DNA of 64,000 bases from Adiantum capillus-veneris. Its lineage: Eukaryota; Streptophyta; Polypodiopsida; Polypodiales; Pteridaceae. The DNA lies in contig CM043960.1 of the NCBI GenBank assembly GCA_014529385.2, forward strand, positions 28,487,396 through 28,551,395, in the 5' to 3' direction. The notes beneath the pieces were generated by a model. It had not been told where the DNA came from. It saw only the letters and a list, made by a program, of their open reading frames with translations, and ran no database searches. A program made the position numbers and the translations under genes. Numbering within the stretch: the first letter of the stretch is position 1; every line of letters starts with the position of its first letter. Of the stretch, positions 21,071 through 34,189 are shown in pieces.

Positions 21071-23442
21071 ATGAGTAGTGACGAGGATGTGGGACCGTCC
21101 AACCGAAACACCTATCTCTCAACGAGGGTCTTATATCCTTGTAATCAATGCAAGCATGCTGTGCGATGGACAAGACGTGTTTCTTTGCAGCACGTTCGCG
21201 GATTTGGCGAGTTCGATCCATCTATTATAGATCGAGTTGTTGCCAATTATAACTCGTCGGACTCTGACACTGGCCAACAAGCAGCAATCTTGCAACCCAA
21301 TAGACGTGTTCGCAGGCGCTTTGGTCAAGCAGCATATGTGAGGCCACAAGATGTAGCCTCTAACAGCTCGGGGGATGATCATGCAGAGCACATTCCCAAC
21401 GAGGCAATGTTTGAGCCCGAGATTGATGAAATGATCGAGATGATCATGGATTCAGAAAGGCTTATCTATGATGATATGAAAAGTGAAGCCGATACGCCAT
21501 TGTATAATGGAGCACGTATGTCTAGATTGAAAGCACTCCTGGTTCTTCTCAACATGCAGGCAAAGTTTGGATGGAGTGACACTGGCGTCACAGCGATTTT
21601 CAGGTGATCTATTACAATTAGTTTACTTTAATAAAACTCTAAATGTATAATGATCTGATAGATTTTTACACGACTGTATCGTATTTTTATGTTGTGTAGA
21701 TTGCTTAAAGAGCACATACTACCAGCTGACAATGTGATGCCAGATTCCTGAGATGAAGCAAGAAAGATTTTGCGAAACTTGGGGATGGATTACAATTCTA
21801 TCCACGCTTGTCCTAATGACTGCATTCTTTTCAGAGGGGAATACATAGACATGGAGAAGTGTCCGAAATGTGATTCCGAAAGATATCGAGTTGATCTCCA
21901 CGGGACAAAAATTCCACAAAAGTTTTTGCGACATTTTCCTCTGCTTCCTCGCATCAAGCATTTCTTCGAATGTAAGTCCATGGCCGCCCTAGCATCATGG
22001 CATGAGGAGAATAAATCTTCGGATGGTGTGCTACGAATTCCTGCAGATTGCGCAGCCTGGAAACATATAGATGGAACATGGTCGGATTTTGCCAGGGAAG
22101 CTCGAAATTTGCGCTTAGGCCTGGCTATGGATGGCGTAAATCCATTTGGTCAAAGATCAACATCTTACAGTGTATGGCCCGTTGTCATCGTCAACTACAA
22201 CATTCCCCCGTGGTTGACTACGAAGAAGGGGCACCTATGGCTAAGCTTGATTGTGCCAGGGCGATATAAAGTGGAGAATATGGATGTGTATCTTCGTCCA
22301 CTATTGGAAGAGCTACAACAATTGTGGATTGGCATAGAGGTGGTGGATATGAGCCGACACACAGGACGGCGGAATGCATTCTAATGTGGACCATGCATGA
22401 CTATCCCGGGCTAATAGAATGCTCAGGTGATCTATTGACACTCCTCACTCAGACACTATAAATCTTGTTTTTTCCCATAGTTGATCTATTATCATGTGTA
22501 TACATGCAGGGCTTCAAACAAGCAGATACAGAGCATGTGTCACATGTGGACCTAGACTGAATGCACGTAGGGCGCCCTCACTAAAGACTCTCGGGGTTGC
22601 GCGACCAAGGTAAGTTTGCAATGTACGACATGCTAGTGACTTTATTTCTAAACGTTTGAACGGCCACTCATAATCTTTGTTCGTTGTAGTATAAGTCATG
22701 CACAGCAGCATGGTGTAAAGGTCGACATTTTAGGGTGGAACGGATCGACAAAAAGCGTTTTACTCAAGATTGAGGAATCATGGCAAAATTTGAACAGTCT
22801 AGTCGACGACGTTCCTCTGATGCAGATCCTGTGGTGGCGGAACTCACTTACTTCGGCACGCTGCAAGAGATTTTGAGGATCGATTACAGAGGATTTTTTG
22901 TCGACTTGTTCGACGTGCAATGGTTCAAGATAATCATGGAGGGTCGCAACGCTACTGTGCATAGAGGAGAGTCTGGTTTTCTTGAGGTGGATTCTACTAA
23001 GAAATGGACTGGCCTAAGAGACACTTTCGTACTACCAGAGCATTGTGAACAAGTAAGTATGTAAATAGTTAACATCCCCCTTTTACAAGTTATGTGCTTG
23101 AAAGCTCTCATGTAAGTTATGTGGCTCTGGCAGGTAATATTTCATCCTACAAAGTCTACATCAAACTGGTGGTACGTCATAGAGGTAGCCCCTCGTAGTG
23201 CAAGGACGTATGAAGGCTACCATGTGCCAATCACAACGGCATCAATGGAGGAGATCAGAGAAGATGCTCAATCAGAAGCCGCTGCGGTGGTGCCAGACGA
23301 GCATCAAGATGCTACTACTCTATATGGGGTGCATGCAGAGGAGCTACAAAATGAAACAGAGGATATGTGTTTAAACGGAGAGCTATATATAGATATAGGA
23401 AGTTATGCTGAGTTATGCGAGGATGAGAGAGAGATCTCTTAA
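21071..23442 (+). pseudogene. TNP2: TNP2 transposase gene of CACTA-1, catalytic middle deleted
   Basis: TNP2 is the CACTA transposase. Exon 1 is 21071-21603 with a zinc-ribbon-like PCNQCKH near the start. The intron 21604-21699 has GT/AG ends and keeps phase. Exon 2 reads RLLKEHILPADN, then TGA at 21749-21751. It then continues through IHACPNDCILFRGEY, CPKC, GLAMDGVNPFG with the first catalytic Asp, and YSVWPVVIVNYNIPPW. A frameshift near 22375 precedes MWTMHDYPGLIECSG. A further exon at 22510-22609 keeps a CxxC. After that the sequence jumps to a DUF4216-like tail (YFGTLQEILRIDYRG, exon to 23052, then 23134-23442), so the later catalytic residues and DUF4218 are missing. The element is non-autonomous. 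Confidence 0.88.
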
Positions 23443-23714
23443 AGCCACAAATATTGTATTTGAACAATTTTGCTCCGTGTTGTAAAAGCTCTGGCTCTCT
23501 AAGTACCTTCCATAGTGTATAACGCTCTTTTCTACTCGCGCTCACATCTTTTGATTGAAAATTCTAAGTTTTCGACTTGCCTCTTCTATCACTCAATTCA
23601 TTGCGTCATTGTATTTATATGCGTCATTACGTCATTGTATTTAATGGTCTTTGCGTCATTGTCTACTCTATTCATTCAATATTAAGTTTAAATATTCGTG
23701 TGTTTAATGCAGGT

Positions 23715-25024
23715 ATGGATGATGAGGAGTTTCTTTCTTCTTTGTCACCGCAGCAGAGACAGTGGTATGTGGAGCGTCCTCGCTCTGGCACATCATCGCG
23801 CGTTCCTACTCCATCCGCATCTCCCTCTCTTTCGGAGCATTCAGCGCGCTCCGAAGCTTCGGCGTCGACGAGACGATCTTCACACTCGTCTAGACACCGG
23901 CGCTCTAGTGGTGGCGGTGGCGGTTGTTGTGGGGATTCCGCCGCCGATGCCTCCACACCGCCTCGTGTTCGACGAGGCCCTTTACCCTCCCCTTCTTTGC
24001 CCGCCCCCACACCAGCCACAGCATCGCCATCTACGCCAAGTTTTGCGCGGCTGACTGTTCCTAGCAGCTACACACCTCTACCTACTCCGCCAGGAGCCAC
24101 CCCACTCGACACTCCTCGCTTCGGGGCCCAGACGTCGGTGGAGACACCTGACGTCCGTACCCCCATCGACACGCCGCTAGAGACCCCTACCGGGACACCC
24201 AGGTTCACGCGTCACCGGCCAGAGGGCTTGCCTTACTCCGTCGACTTCAGCGGCGGCATCATCATGGATGATGACGGCAAGAAGGTGATCTCGCGCATGC
24301 GTGGTCTTCGCTCTCAGCTGTTTAGACACTACATACTAAACAAATGGAGTGAAGTACCAAGTGATTTAAAAAACAGAGTCATCAGCATACTTCATGATGA
24401 GTTTCCCGTTCCAACACGGGATCAGTGCTTCAATGAAGACCTGATGAAGATTCGAATGCGCGAATACTGCAAACACAAGCGTTCCGAAGTGCAAAAAGCA
24501 ATCAAGAATGGGTGGAACAGGCCAGATTGGCTGGCCAAAGAAGATTGGAAGAATGCGAAGAAAGCAGCGCGCGAGAATCCCGACAAGTGGAAGCAACAAA
24601 AGGATGCAGCCAGAGCGCGAGTAGAGGCAGGGAGCTCGCACCACTTGGGGAGCGGTGGATGGGCATCATTTGAGGCCGATTTTGTAAGTGTTTTCGCATT
24701 GCTCTTTATGTTCGATAGTTTAGGGTTTATGAGTTTTTTAATTCTAACATAATGAAATCTTTGTATGTTTTGACAGTGGTCGATGACAGGACGTGATCCC
24801 ACACCGTACGAGCGCGAGTACGCAGGCAGGAAGGGCTTAAACGCCCTGATGGACATTCTCAGTTCTCGCGGCGGCATGGTTAGTATTAGGGTTTACTCTT
24901 TTCTATTTTTTGTATTGTTTTATAAATGTCGTTATATGTTTATACTTACTGAAAGCTGTCTTATTGTCTTTTTTTGCAGAATCCGACAGATACGCCGCTT
25001 GGACGCGATGAGACGTCTGACTAG
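23715..25024 (+). CDS. TNP1-like En/Spm protein of CACTA-1, three exons, apparently intact
   Basis: Exons 23715-24683, 24777-24878 and 24980-25024 join in phase through two GT/AG introns and give a predicted 371 residues. I chose ATG 23715 because it starts MDDEEF just after a possible acceptor; the open frame upstream is AT-rich and non-protein-like. Residues 20-180 are rich in Ser, Pro, Thr and Arg with a GGGGGCC patch. From about residue 190 a basic helical domain follows (REYCKHKRSEVQKAIKNGW, PDWLAKEDWKNAKKAAREN), typical of plant Ptta/En/Spm second proteins. These are thought to bind subterminal repeats and work with TNP2. CACTA-2 and CACTA-3 hold broken homologues. It is the least damaged element gene in the window. 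Confidence 0.82.
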
Positions 25025-25394
25025 ACGACATCAGTTTAGCCGTAGCTAGATAGCATTAGTTTAGGGTTTCTCATAGCTTATGTATCATGAGACGGATTTT
25101 ATACGTCTTTTTGAACCATGTATATTATTACATTTGTCACCACAGTTCCTTTTGCCAATCAATTCTTTATGCCTATGATGTTGTACAATTGTCATTATTA
25201 CATTTGCCAATCAATTCATTTTGCCTATGATGTGTACAATTGTCAATTTTACGCTTGTCAATTTTGCAAACAATGCGTCTTGTGGGTGACTATTTTGGGT
25301 CTATTATCTACCCTTGCACTTTTTTTAAAAAGTGAATCAAGTACAATATGGTTGATGGGTGGCAGGGCATTCAATGCCCTGTCACCAAAAAAAA

Positions 25395-25620
25395 AATCTC
25401 TCGAGCGTCGCTATAATCGTCACTATTTATGGCTCTGTAGCGTCGCTATGAGCGTCGCTATAGTCTTCTGTGTAAATGTCACTATAACCATCGCTATGAG
25501 CGTCTCTATGAGCGTCTCTATATAGCAACGCATATAGCGACGCCTATAGCGACACTCTCGTAGCGACGCTCGTAGCGACGGTTTTAGCGATGCCGGGGGT
25601 TATAAAAACCCAGTGTATTT
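25395..25620. repeat. Subterminal repeat array of CACTA-1 (right end)
   Basis: At least ten copies of an 11-bp motif, GCGTCGCTATR or its complement, in both orientations, ending shortly before the terminal CTCTTGTAGTG. Such arrays are the known binding sites of CACTA accessory proteins. A matching array lies at 18950-19060. Confidence 0.85.
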
Positions 25621-25663
25621 CCGTTGCTAACAGCGTCACAAGAGCACACAACCTCTTGTAGTG

Positions 25664-26850
25664 AGGGGCAATCATAATATCCTAGATGGATAAATCTATC
25701 CAGACCTTATAGTTTTTCAGATGACATTTTGAAGAAGTGTTCCTTAGAAGAGAAGCCCAAAAATCATTGGACTAGACATCCCTCTAAATCCACTTAGCAG
25801 ATAATTTTAAAGCTAGCTTGTCAAGATCCAAAACACCCAAACCTCCTCTAGTTTTGTCCATATAGCAAATGTTCCATTCTACCTTTGGGACTTTTGCACA
25901 CAGATCATTTCCACCCCATAAGAACCTTATAGAAAGCTGGGTGACTTGGTTTAGTTGCATATTTGTAGGTTTCCAACAATAGATAAATAGATTAGTGAGG
26001 GCAGCAGGTAGTGATTAAGAACAAAGACTCTTGAAGATAGAGTAGGCTGCATGTTATGCCATTTGAAAAAAAAAATTAAATCTATCAAGGACCCACTTCC
26101 ATCTCTATTCCATTGAGACTCTAAATCCCATAGGTATACCCAAGAGCTTGAAGATCTTGCCATTTGGTATAGTTTGACAACCTACACTACAAAATGAGGC
26201 TCGTATCTCCCCATTGGAAGACTTGAACCAATCTTGGAGTGGTTGATGATAGAACCATTGGGTAGGCAAAACAGGTTAAGGAAATCAAGAAAATCATTCA
26301 CTGAATCCCTATTAGCTTGCATTAGTGCATTGATATCATCGGCTAAATGCTACAGAAAAAAGCACGAGGCACCTTGGATATTGATCCCTTTGATTTTACC
26401 TTCATTGATTCCATCCTTGATCAACCACCCCCTGGAGAATCTGAAGAAATAGCAAAGAGTAGAGGAGCAAGAGGATATCCTTGCCTTATGGATCTCATTA
26501 GGTGAATTTCATCTATCAGGTCCCCATTTGCTGCAATCCTTGCATAAGCATTACCAACAGAACATACACAAACTTTATAATTTTTTTCCCAAAACCAATG
26601 TCATGCAAGGACTAGAGAATAAAGTCCCACTCCATTCTATCATATGCCTTGTCAAAGTCAACTTTAAAAAAGTAAAAATCTTGACCAGAATCTATAGCAT
26701 GCTCAATTCCTTCCCACAAGGTAATGACAGCTTCAAGGATAGATCCGCATCTAATGAAACATTTTTGCTCTTTAAGAATAATTTGATCCATCAAAGAGAA
26801 GATTCTTCTAGCCAGACACAGGGAAAAAATCTTATCGAGGGTTGTCATAC
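25664..26850 (-). pseudogene. LINE-1a, reverse transcriptase part of ORF2
   Basis: L1-type LINE reverse transcriptase. On the minus strand, successive stretches read CFIRCGSILEAVITLWEGI, FKVDFDKAYDRMEWDF (catalytic motif A), ADDINALMQ (catalytic ADD of motif C, preceded by His-Leu) and then QLNQVTQLSIRFLWGG. It is split by stops and frameshifts. The upstream (right) end abuts a Copia remnant near 26850; the downstream end is cut by CACTA-1 at 25663 and continues at 18931. No endonuclease domain remains. Confidence 0.75.
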
Positions 26851-26859
26851 ATCCTCCTT

Positions 26860-27960
26860 GCTTTGTTTTTTATGTTTGTCTCAGTTTTTTTCTCAGAGAT
26901 ACAAGCTAATAAGAAACCCCAAGCTTGACAGAACCGTGCATAGCAAGATATATATGGAGAACCATTCCCTATGGGAAGTAACATGAGAACTGACATATAA
27001 ATCAATGATCTAATTTTGTGCATAACACTCATCAAGTGCCAATAACACATCTGGACTTAAATCAAAAGTGAGAACAAGCACATCTGATGGATGTTGCACG
27101 TCAAGAACAACTATGGAGGTGGATATTCAACCACATTGATCTCCTCTATCTTTACACTGCTCTTTGGAGCATTGCACTTCACAATATCTTTGCCCTTTTC
27201 ACGTTGTAAAAGATGGAAATCCTTCTTTAAATGGTCTTTCTGACCACAAACATAGCATTCTACATTTCTCAAATCACGGTCTTGACTCGTGCGATGATTG
27301 TGCCGATCCTTACAATCGTGTGAACGACCGTGGATGTGACTACGTCCACCTCTTTGCCTATGGCAATTATGGTCACTTTCCATATATGCATCTCCATGCC
27401 CACCATTGTCGAGAGATTAACATCTAATCTCTTCAGTGAGCAATCCACTAGTAACATCGTCAGAACTTCAGTTTACCACTTGGTGTGGAGTTACTAATCA
27501 TAGTATTGAACGTGTCCCAAGAAGAAGGCAAAGAGAATAACAAGAAAATGGCCTTCATTTCTTCATTGAAATTCAGCCCTTTGTATGTCAACTGAGAAAA
27601 TGTGCTAGTGAATTCATTCAGGTGTTCACTAACGCTGCTACCTTCTTTCATATTCAAACGCATTTTCAAGAAAAATTTGCTAGGAGCACTTTTTCCATGC
27701 ATAGAGAGTCTCAAAACTCTCGTGATTTAGTCTTGTCCGTAATAGTGAAGAATATGGTCTCGCCAAGATGTAATCTAGTCGTGGCCATAGCATGGGTATC
27801 CAACTCTTCCCATTGAACATCAGTGTAAGCATGCTCTCTACGCTCTTTCAATGGAACTTCCAGACACCAAGACATCAAGCATACATCGCTTCCAAATCAT
27901 AAAGTGTGTGCCATCAAATTTCTTTATGTAGTATTCTTCCCTTTCCGAAGCAATCATAAC
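26860..27960 (-). pseudogene. Copia-2 gag and protease start, degenerate
   Basis: A minus-strand Copia remnant. The gag part reads MKEGSSVSEHLNEFTSTFSQL and FLLFSLPSSWDTF, followed by a zinc knuckle in ECYVCGQKDHLKKD whose last Cys is changed to Phe. Near 27010-26945 the protease region reads SSHVTSHREWF, preceded by a stop where the family has Trp; the active-site DSGAS is not intact. The pol part beyond is missing where the LINE abuts. The 5' leader and primer site follow to the right, so this is the 5' half of an element related to Copia-1. Confidence 0.75.
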
Positions 27961-29028
27961 TCAAGAAAAAATGACCAAGGGTTTATGACAAAAAGTGTTG
28001 GGAGAATTTTGAAGGAGTTTTCCCTGGAATGGGAATAGAAACTCAAGACAAAATACGACATAATCACTGGATGTAAGCACTCATATGTGTCAAGAACGCA
28101 TATGGTCAACTCGTGGGAAAAATTTGATAGAGTCTCCTCTGTACGGGGAGCAAAGTCTCAAACCCGACAGGACAAAATCAACGCATAAACTACCAAAAAA
28201 ATAACCATTACGCATAAGACAGAAGTAACAAACTATCATGTGCCCCAACTTGGCGTCAAAAGAAAAAGTGTCCATCCAAATACATAGCCTATGGTGAGGA
28301 CATCGAAAGAGGGGTACTCTAGTAACCTGTATCACCAAAAGTGTCTGAACATTCGAGAACAATCCAACTCAACAAAACCTCATGTAAATGAACCTCCAAG
28401 GCTAAGCAGACTCAAGACTAGCTACAATCTTAGAAAGGGATCTTCCAATTCGAGTCTCAAAAATGATCGAGAAAATTGCCAAAATTACCAAAAAATGACT
28501 CCACACGATGTACAATAGGCAGTAACTGTAACTCAACGTACATGAGAAATCACGCACGCACAAATAGGTGCCAAAAAACTCCTGCATGCATTGTCTGTGC
28601 TCAAGGAAATATGCATGTGTTAATGCATGATCATCCGCAGAGAAACTAGTGCCAAAATGACTTCCAAGCGTTCCTTTGAAGGCATTGTACCTGCATGTCA
28701 GTGTATACTATGGAAGTTGAAGCTGATTTCCACCGCTTGAGGGAAATGTGCTATTCGAGTAGCCGCCAAATGGTTAAAGCCAAAACTATGCCACAAAGCG
28801 TAATTGTTGCGCTCGATGCCATGTTGGGTGTCACTCCTCTATGATACAGGTACCTCGCCCATGTCATGAGCGTAATCGTCCATGGGAAACCACTCATCCA
28901 CAAGAATGTGGGTGTCGGGGTCAGGTGTCGAGAACCCGTTGTGTAATGTGAGATGTCGAGAAAATCATCGGGGGTAGTCGCCAGTGTCGGTGTCGAATGT
29001 CGATGCAGCGCGTTGAGATAGCAAGTGT

Positions 29029-29121
<93 letters not shown>

Positions 29122-29918
29122 GCGCGATCAATGTCAAAGAAGTTGATCCATCCAAATCGATGCCGCCTTCGTTTTGATCGAGTGTGTGAACACTCAGAGA
29201 GAGGCCATTAAAAAAAATCTTTTTTTTTTGTTTTTGTTGTGTTGTCTGAACGAGTAAGAAAAGGATGACAGCGTGTGTGTGTGTGTGTGTGTGTACCACC
29301 ACACACAATTTACTTTGTCAAATTGCTCCGAGCAGAGGAGGACGACAGTGTGCACTGTGTATGCGTGTAACACCATAGTCTTGCCTGATCTGCTTTGATC
29401 TACTGCCTCAAAGTTCCTGTTAAGCTTGTTGCTCGATTGTTAGCAGATCCTAGCGCTACTAAAATTGAGCTAAAGCTTCAAATTTTTGCCAACGCTACTC
29501 TACTGTAGACTTGTCCAGTGCAGCTAGTTCTATTTAACTCCCTCCTTTGCTTGCTTGCAAGGCAATTGCTACGCTGGTGCTGCTTACGAATCCTTGGAGA
29601 TTTTTAGCGCTATCTGCAGACTCTTTTCAGTGCTACAAATTTCCCCTTGGCTTGGTTGTGCTCACAACTCCAAGTTGTTGCACACAGGTCGCAAGTGTTG
29701 GATTTCCCTTCGAGCCTCACTCACTTCTATTTCCCTATGCAAGTCGATTCCTACTGCCTTCGATACCAAGTTCCCTGCAGATCTCAAAAGCTTGCTTGAC
29801 TTCTTCAAGCTTTCTAGATCCCTGCTCCCTGCTCAATTCTACTCAATCCTCTCAAGCTTTGGTGGGCCTGGACACGTGGGAGGGGAGCAGCATTGGCAAG
29901 CCAGGTTCTAATACCATT
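27961..29918 (-). other. Copia-2 leader region with inserted SSRs
   Basis: Almost 2 kb between the gag start and the putative LTR. A GAGTCTCC-containing segment near 28125 resembles the Copia-1 leader. SSRs include (CT)n then (TA)n at 29032-29116 and (GT)n at 29273-29294. The minus-strand sequence TGGTATTAGAACC next to 29919 resembles the tRNA-Met primer site. ORFs here are not supported. Confidence 0.45.
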
Positions 29919-30170
29919 TGAAGGGGCTCAAACCCAGTACGCGTGCATGGAAGGAAGGGGGAAGAAGAAGGAGAAGAACGAACTTGAGATTTGGAGGAAA
30001 CACGCGTTCACGCGGGTCACGGCCTTGGCGGACTTTTTATCCAATAGGTAGATGAGTTCAAGTTCTGCCATCCATAGAGAGGATTCTTTGTTCTCAGCTT
30101 CATCCAGGATTGGGTTGCCAAAACTCCTCAAAATCCCCTTTCTCTATCAAAAGCTTCTTTTTGGCCTGCT
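29919..30170 (-). repeat. Putative Copia-2 5' LTR (outer end not defined)
   Basis: It starts TGAAGGGGCTC directly beside the degenerate primer binding site, as in Copia-1, whose LTR also starts TGAAG. No second LTR exists in the window, so the outer end and the target duplication cannot be set. Confidence 0.4.
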
Positions 30171-31421
<1,251 letters not shown>

Positions 31422-31429
31422 CAGATGCC

Positions 31430-32215
31430 TTGCGGTATGTCACAGAAGCAAAATGCAGTAACAGAAAAATTATGAGTTGCAATGCAAAGGTACACCAAAC
31501 TTTGCCATTTGGTCACATTCAGGTGGTGGTATGCAGTCTAGCGGAACATATCTCCTCAATACAATGCCGTTCGATGGTCGATGCGAACTTGCTCAGCGGC
31601 CATAAAGCTACTATACAATGCCATCGACTAACCTCAGGATTGCGGTAGTCTTGCTCCTACCCTTGCTCTCATAAGCTGCCTTGTGGACATAGCTGCAGTG
31701 GTACGTGTGCAAGGTGCCAAGGTGAGCAGCATGTGAGCATTTGCAACCACCCATGTGCAATTCCCTTGCCCTGTTTCCACAAATGCAAGTCGCCATGTGG
31801 TGCACCATGCAAGCCCTATGGCCTCAAGAAACCATGCCTTAATTGTTGTGTGCATGAGCGTTGTGCCCATACTTGTGAGAAACCTTGTGTCCCATGCTTA
31901 CTGCCATGTCCTTGGATGTGTGAACACTATTCTTGTAGTCTTCCTTGCAGTTCTATATGCACAAGGCATCGATGTGACACACCTTGCGGCAAAGCTCTAA
32001 AATGTGGTCATCCTTGTATTGGGATGTGTAGTGAGCCGTGCCCCGCAAAGTGTCGGATATGTGACCCAAACACTCCTGAGCTGTTCACAAGCCAATAAAT
32101 TGGGGAACTACCATCCTATACCCTCTTTGTGCAGCTTGTAGATTGCGGCTACATTTGCATGGTGAGAAAGCTTGACAGCTACATGGATGGACCTAATCCA
32201 CAGAAGAATTGGTAG
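31430..32215 (+). pseudogene. ZNFX1-like NFX1-type zinc-finger fragment
   Basis: ZNFX1-type proteins are SF1 helicases with NFX1-type zinc fingers after the helicase, acting in small-RNA or antiviral RNA pathways. One frame runs 786 bases with two internal stops, TAG 31646-31648 and TAA 32096-32098. It shows repeated Cys/His modules: VHQTLPFGHIQ, CSHKLPCGHSC, ICNHPCAIPLPCFHKC, CGAPCKPYGLKKPC, CAHTCEKPC and LKCGHPCIGMC. After the second stop the frame continues as FVQLVDCGYICMVRKLDSYMD, which matches the segment following the fingers in ZNFX1 as I remember it. The first module has Phe where Cys is usual. The helicase part is absent. It is a host gene fragment, perhaps transposon-borne. Confidence 0.65.
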
Positions 32216-32449
32216 GTGTTTTATGGCTTTGAGATGACTAACAAACTTTGCATTTAATGAGTGCAGGAAACGGAGTGTTACAGTGCTATTGCATACATGA
32301 TATCTTCCTCCAATGTCTGCATGGTGTAATTCCCATTTTTGTATCTGTACTTCTGTGGTCAAAAAATTACAGTTGATATCCATCTCATTTTGAATGTTTG
32401 GATATCAATCTGACATGTCTTGGAATTATCCAATTCGGTGATTGATCAC

Positions 32450-32504
<55 letters not shown>

Positions 32505-32730
32505 GCTTTACATTGGGGGGCACAAGAAGGGAGAGGAGGAATTGAAGCATCATGAATCGATAACCATATCGCCTTGTTGATGTAATTTGATGTATGTCAG
32601 CTCGTTAGAAGAGTCTTTAAATAGGCTTGATTACATGCAAAGTTATTGAGTTTGATGTAACATAGGTAAAGCCTAGAGGTTCATTTTTTTGCATGCTTCC
32701 AATTCTTGATAAAGTATTAACATTTGCAAT

Positions 32731-32775
<45 letters not shown>

Positions 32776-33125
32776 GGCATAGGATGCTTCTCTCGCTGTT
32801 TTTGCATCCCTCGACGCAGGAAAAGATGTGTACCTTCCTATGTCCTCACCTCACACCTTCCTCAATCTTCTCTTTTGCTTCATATGCCAAGCATCACACA
32901 CACAAGATATCGGCACTTAGATTCATCGTAGACACCTTCAATACAAGTTGATCGATGTCTCCTGCTTCAATGAACTAGACCACAACAGAACGGCATGAGC
33001 TCCACATTGTGAGGTTACTTCCATTCTTAGCTCTCTCATCATGCTTTGATAAGCAATCACAAACAATCTCCCATTCTCACTACACCTCCACCTGATGTGA
33101 AGCAACATTGAAAAAAAAAAATATA
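32216..33125. other. No gene recognised; two (GA)n tracts
   Basis: (GA)n runs lie at about 32453-32500 and 32733-32772. The rest is AT-rich with no coding signal I can support. Confidence 0.5.
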
Positions 33126-33605
33126 GGAAAAATTACCAAAATACTCCTTTAATTTGTGCAAATTCCCATAATACTCAAATTGCAAAATTTCCCGACATGC
33201 TCTTGTGCGTTATTTTCTAATCTTTATTCCTTTTTGACAAATGAGATCCGTTTTTGAGTGCTTGCCATTGCTAGGGATGTAATTTGCCACAAATTACCTC
33301 CAAAAAAGACAATTTATACCTAAAAATAATGAAGCAAATTATCTCCAAAGCCTACAAAGCCAACTCAAATTCTAAATATGCATCTTGATTTGATAGGGGA
33401 TCATTGTTCTTATGAAAAGCTACAATTTTTTATTTTTTTTGGAGAAATTTGATCTCACAATGAAGAGTATCTTGGATAATTTGGAAAATTTGAAGGGCAT
33501 TTTGGGAATTAATGCAAAAATATGGGGGTACTTTGGGAACATTTAAAATTTGAAAGGTATTTTCAAAATTTTAACAAATTAGAGGGGTATTTTGGTAATT
33601 TTCCC
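33126..33605. mobile_element. MITE of about 480 bp with long terminal inverted repeats
   Basis: The left end GGAAAAATTACCAAAATACT and the right end, which reads AGTGGTATTTTGGTAA-like (actual ending GGTATTTTGGTAATTTTCCC), are reverse complements with a few mismatches. Similarity extends inward for roughly 50 bp. Flanks AAATAT(A) and AAATAT(C) suggest a short target duplication. No coding capacity. Long TIRs with an AT-rich interior suit a Mutator-like MITE, but the superfamily is uncertain. Confidence 0.7.
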
Positions 33606-33608
33606 AAA

Positions 33609-33644
<36 letters not shown>

Positions 33645-33890
33645 GTTCTTGAGGACGCACCGCATCTCACTTTCCCTCTCGTTTATTTTCTATTTTGTCA
33701 AACATTAGTCTATATGAATATACGAAGAGATTATGATTATGATACTCTATTATTTTGGAAGTTGAGCAACATCGTTAAACAAAAAAAAGTTGTACTTGAT
33801 TTGGTGATTTGGTGTAGATATATATTACCAATGGCAGGCCTTGTGATTTTATCACTTGTTCCTCTCTAGTCTAGCTACCCTCTATGCTAG

Positions 33891-34096
33891 CTCTTCAACG
33901 ATTACAAGTGGTGGCTTGAGGACTCTACTTTCTCTTGTCCCTTAGGTGTTCTTTTCTTTTCTTCTTCTAGTTATGGGTCTTGATCACTTTCTGCTCTTCA
34001 ATGATTACAAGTGGTGGCTTGAGGACTCTACTTTCTCTTGTCCCTTAGGCGTTCTTTTCTTTTCTTCTTCTAGTTATGGGTCTGGATCACTTTCTT
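33891..34096. repeat. 103-bp tandem duplication
   Basis: Copy one starts CTCTTCAACGATTACAAG at 33891 and copy two CTCTTCAATGATTACAAG at 33994. They differ at only a few positions, so the duplication is recent. Confidence 0.9.
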
Positions 34097-34189
34097 CAGA
34101 GAGTTGGTCCTCATATTCATTCATGGGACCCTCATCACTTTCCTCGTCACTCTTGACTGGATCTTGCTGAGCCAGTTTACTCTTTGATC

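Larger units (their letters stand above)
18932..25663 (+). mobile_element. CACTA (En/Spm) transposon CACTA-1
   Basis: The element begins CACTACAAGAGG at 18932 and ends with its reverse complement at 25663. The flanking 3 bp are GGG and AGG, so the target duplication has one mismatch. Subterminal DNA at both ends is full of direct and inverted copies of GCGTCGCTATA/TATAGCGACGC, the kind of array bound by TNP1/TNPA proteins. It carries, in order on the plus strand, SSR blocks, a captured HMA-domain pseudogene, a TNP2 gene with its catalytic middle deleted, and an apparently intact TNP1-like gene. It lies inside a LINE. It shares ends and internal blocks with CACTA-3, so the two belong to one family. 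Confidence 0.92.
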
